Assembly (NCBI GenBank): GCA_900545905.1
Contig: URBA01000110.1
Span: forward strand, 1 to 5,419
Length of the DNA: 5,419 bases
Direction of reading: 5' to 3'
Source of the DNA: an uncultured Collinsella sp.
GTDB taxonomy: Bacteria > Actinomycetota > Coriobacteriia > Coriobacteriales > Coriobacteriaceae
Of the stretch, positions 5,391 to 5,419 are shown one piece after another. How positions within the stretch are numbered: the first letter of the stretch is position 1; every line of letters begins with the position of its first letter. The notes under the pieces were generated by a model that saw only the letters and a program-made list of their open reading frames with translations, was not told the origin of the DNA and did no database searches. Position numbers and translations under genes: made by a program.

Positions 5391-5419
5391 CTGTCTCTTA
5401 TACACATCTGACGCTGCCG
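5391..5419 (+). other. Illumina Nextera adapter contamination at the sequence end
   Basis: CTGTCTCTTATACACATCT (5391-5409) is the Nextera transposase mosaic-end read-through sequence, and the following GACGCTGCCG (5410-5419) is the start of the matching read adapter. All 29 bases agree with the adapter as I know it. This stretch is library-preparation sequence left in the assembly, not genomic DNA, and it marks the right-hand end of the contig. Confidence 0.97.

Noticed and set aside
5391..5419. Transposon end or IS terminal repeat
   Set aside because: The sequence is the engineered Tn5 mosaic end used in Nextera libraries followed by the sequencing adapter, so it is a laboratory artefact.

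Overview
The window carries most of an operon for a membrane-bound, energy-converting [NiFe] hydrogenase of the Ech type (group 4), all on the + strand, followed by about 500 bases of non-coding DNA rich in inverted repeats. The gene order matches a classical echABCDEF operon. The consistently high-GC codon use, the Ech subunits with Ala-rich tails and the intergenic palindromes suggest a high-GC anaerobe. A Collinsella-like member of the Coriobacteriia is my best guess, but this rests on general resemblance and not on a marker gene.

Layout: (1) 3-2138 is an open-ended reading frame that joins an EchA-like antiporter subunit (NuoL/HycC family, first ~6 helices lying off the left edge) to a complete EchB-like subunit (NuoH/HycD family) in one polypeptide. 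(2) 2151-2735 is EchC, the small subunit (NuoB family). (3) 2735-3451 is EchD (NuoC family) with a long Ala/Lys-rich tail. (4) 3457-4545 is EchE, the [NiFe] large subunit, which stops exactly at the residue that maturation proteases normally expose. (5) 4553-4894 is EchF, a 2x[4Fe-4S] ferredoxin-like subunit. Gaps between genes are 12 bases or less, one pair overlaps by a base, and most starts have strong AGGAGG-type ribosome binding sites, so this is one transcript.

How they work together (family knowledge): EchF passes electrons between reduced ferredoxin and EchC, EchC passes them to the [NiFe] site in EchE, EchD helps hold the soluble arm together, and EchA/EchB couple the reaction to proton or sodium movement across the membrane. 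No maturation genes, no partner dehydrogenase (formate or CO) and no promoter lie inside the window.

Downstream, 4905-4938 is a perfect 15-bp hairpin that probably ends the operon. It is followed by two same-orientation palindromic elements (4970-5123 and 5216-5377). They share a 76-bp core at exactly the same internal spacing but have largely different outer arms, each arm pair being self-complementary. This is the most intriguing non-coding signal. The last 29 bases (5391-5419) are Illumina Nextera adapter and not genome, so the true sequence ends at or before 5390.
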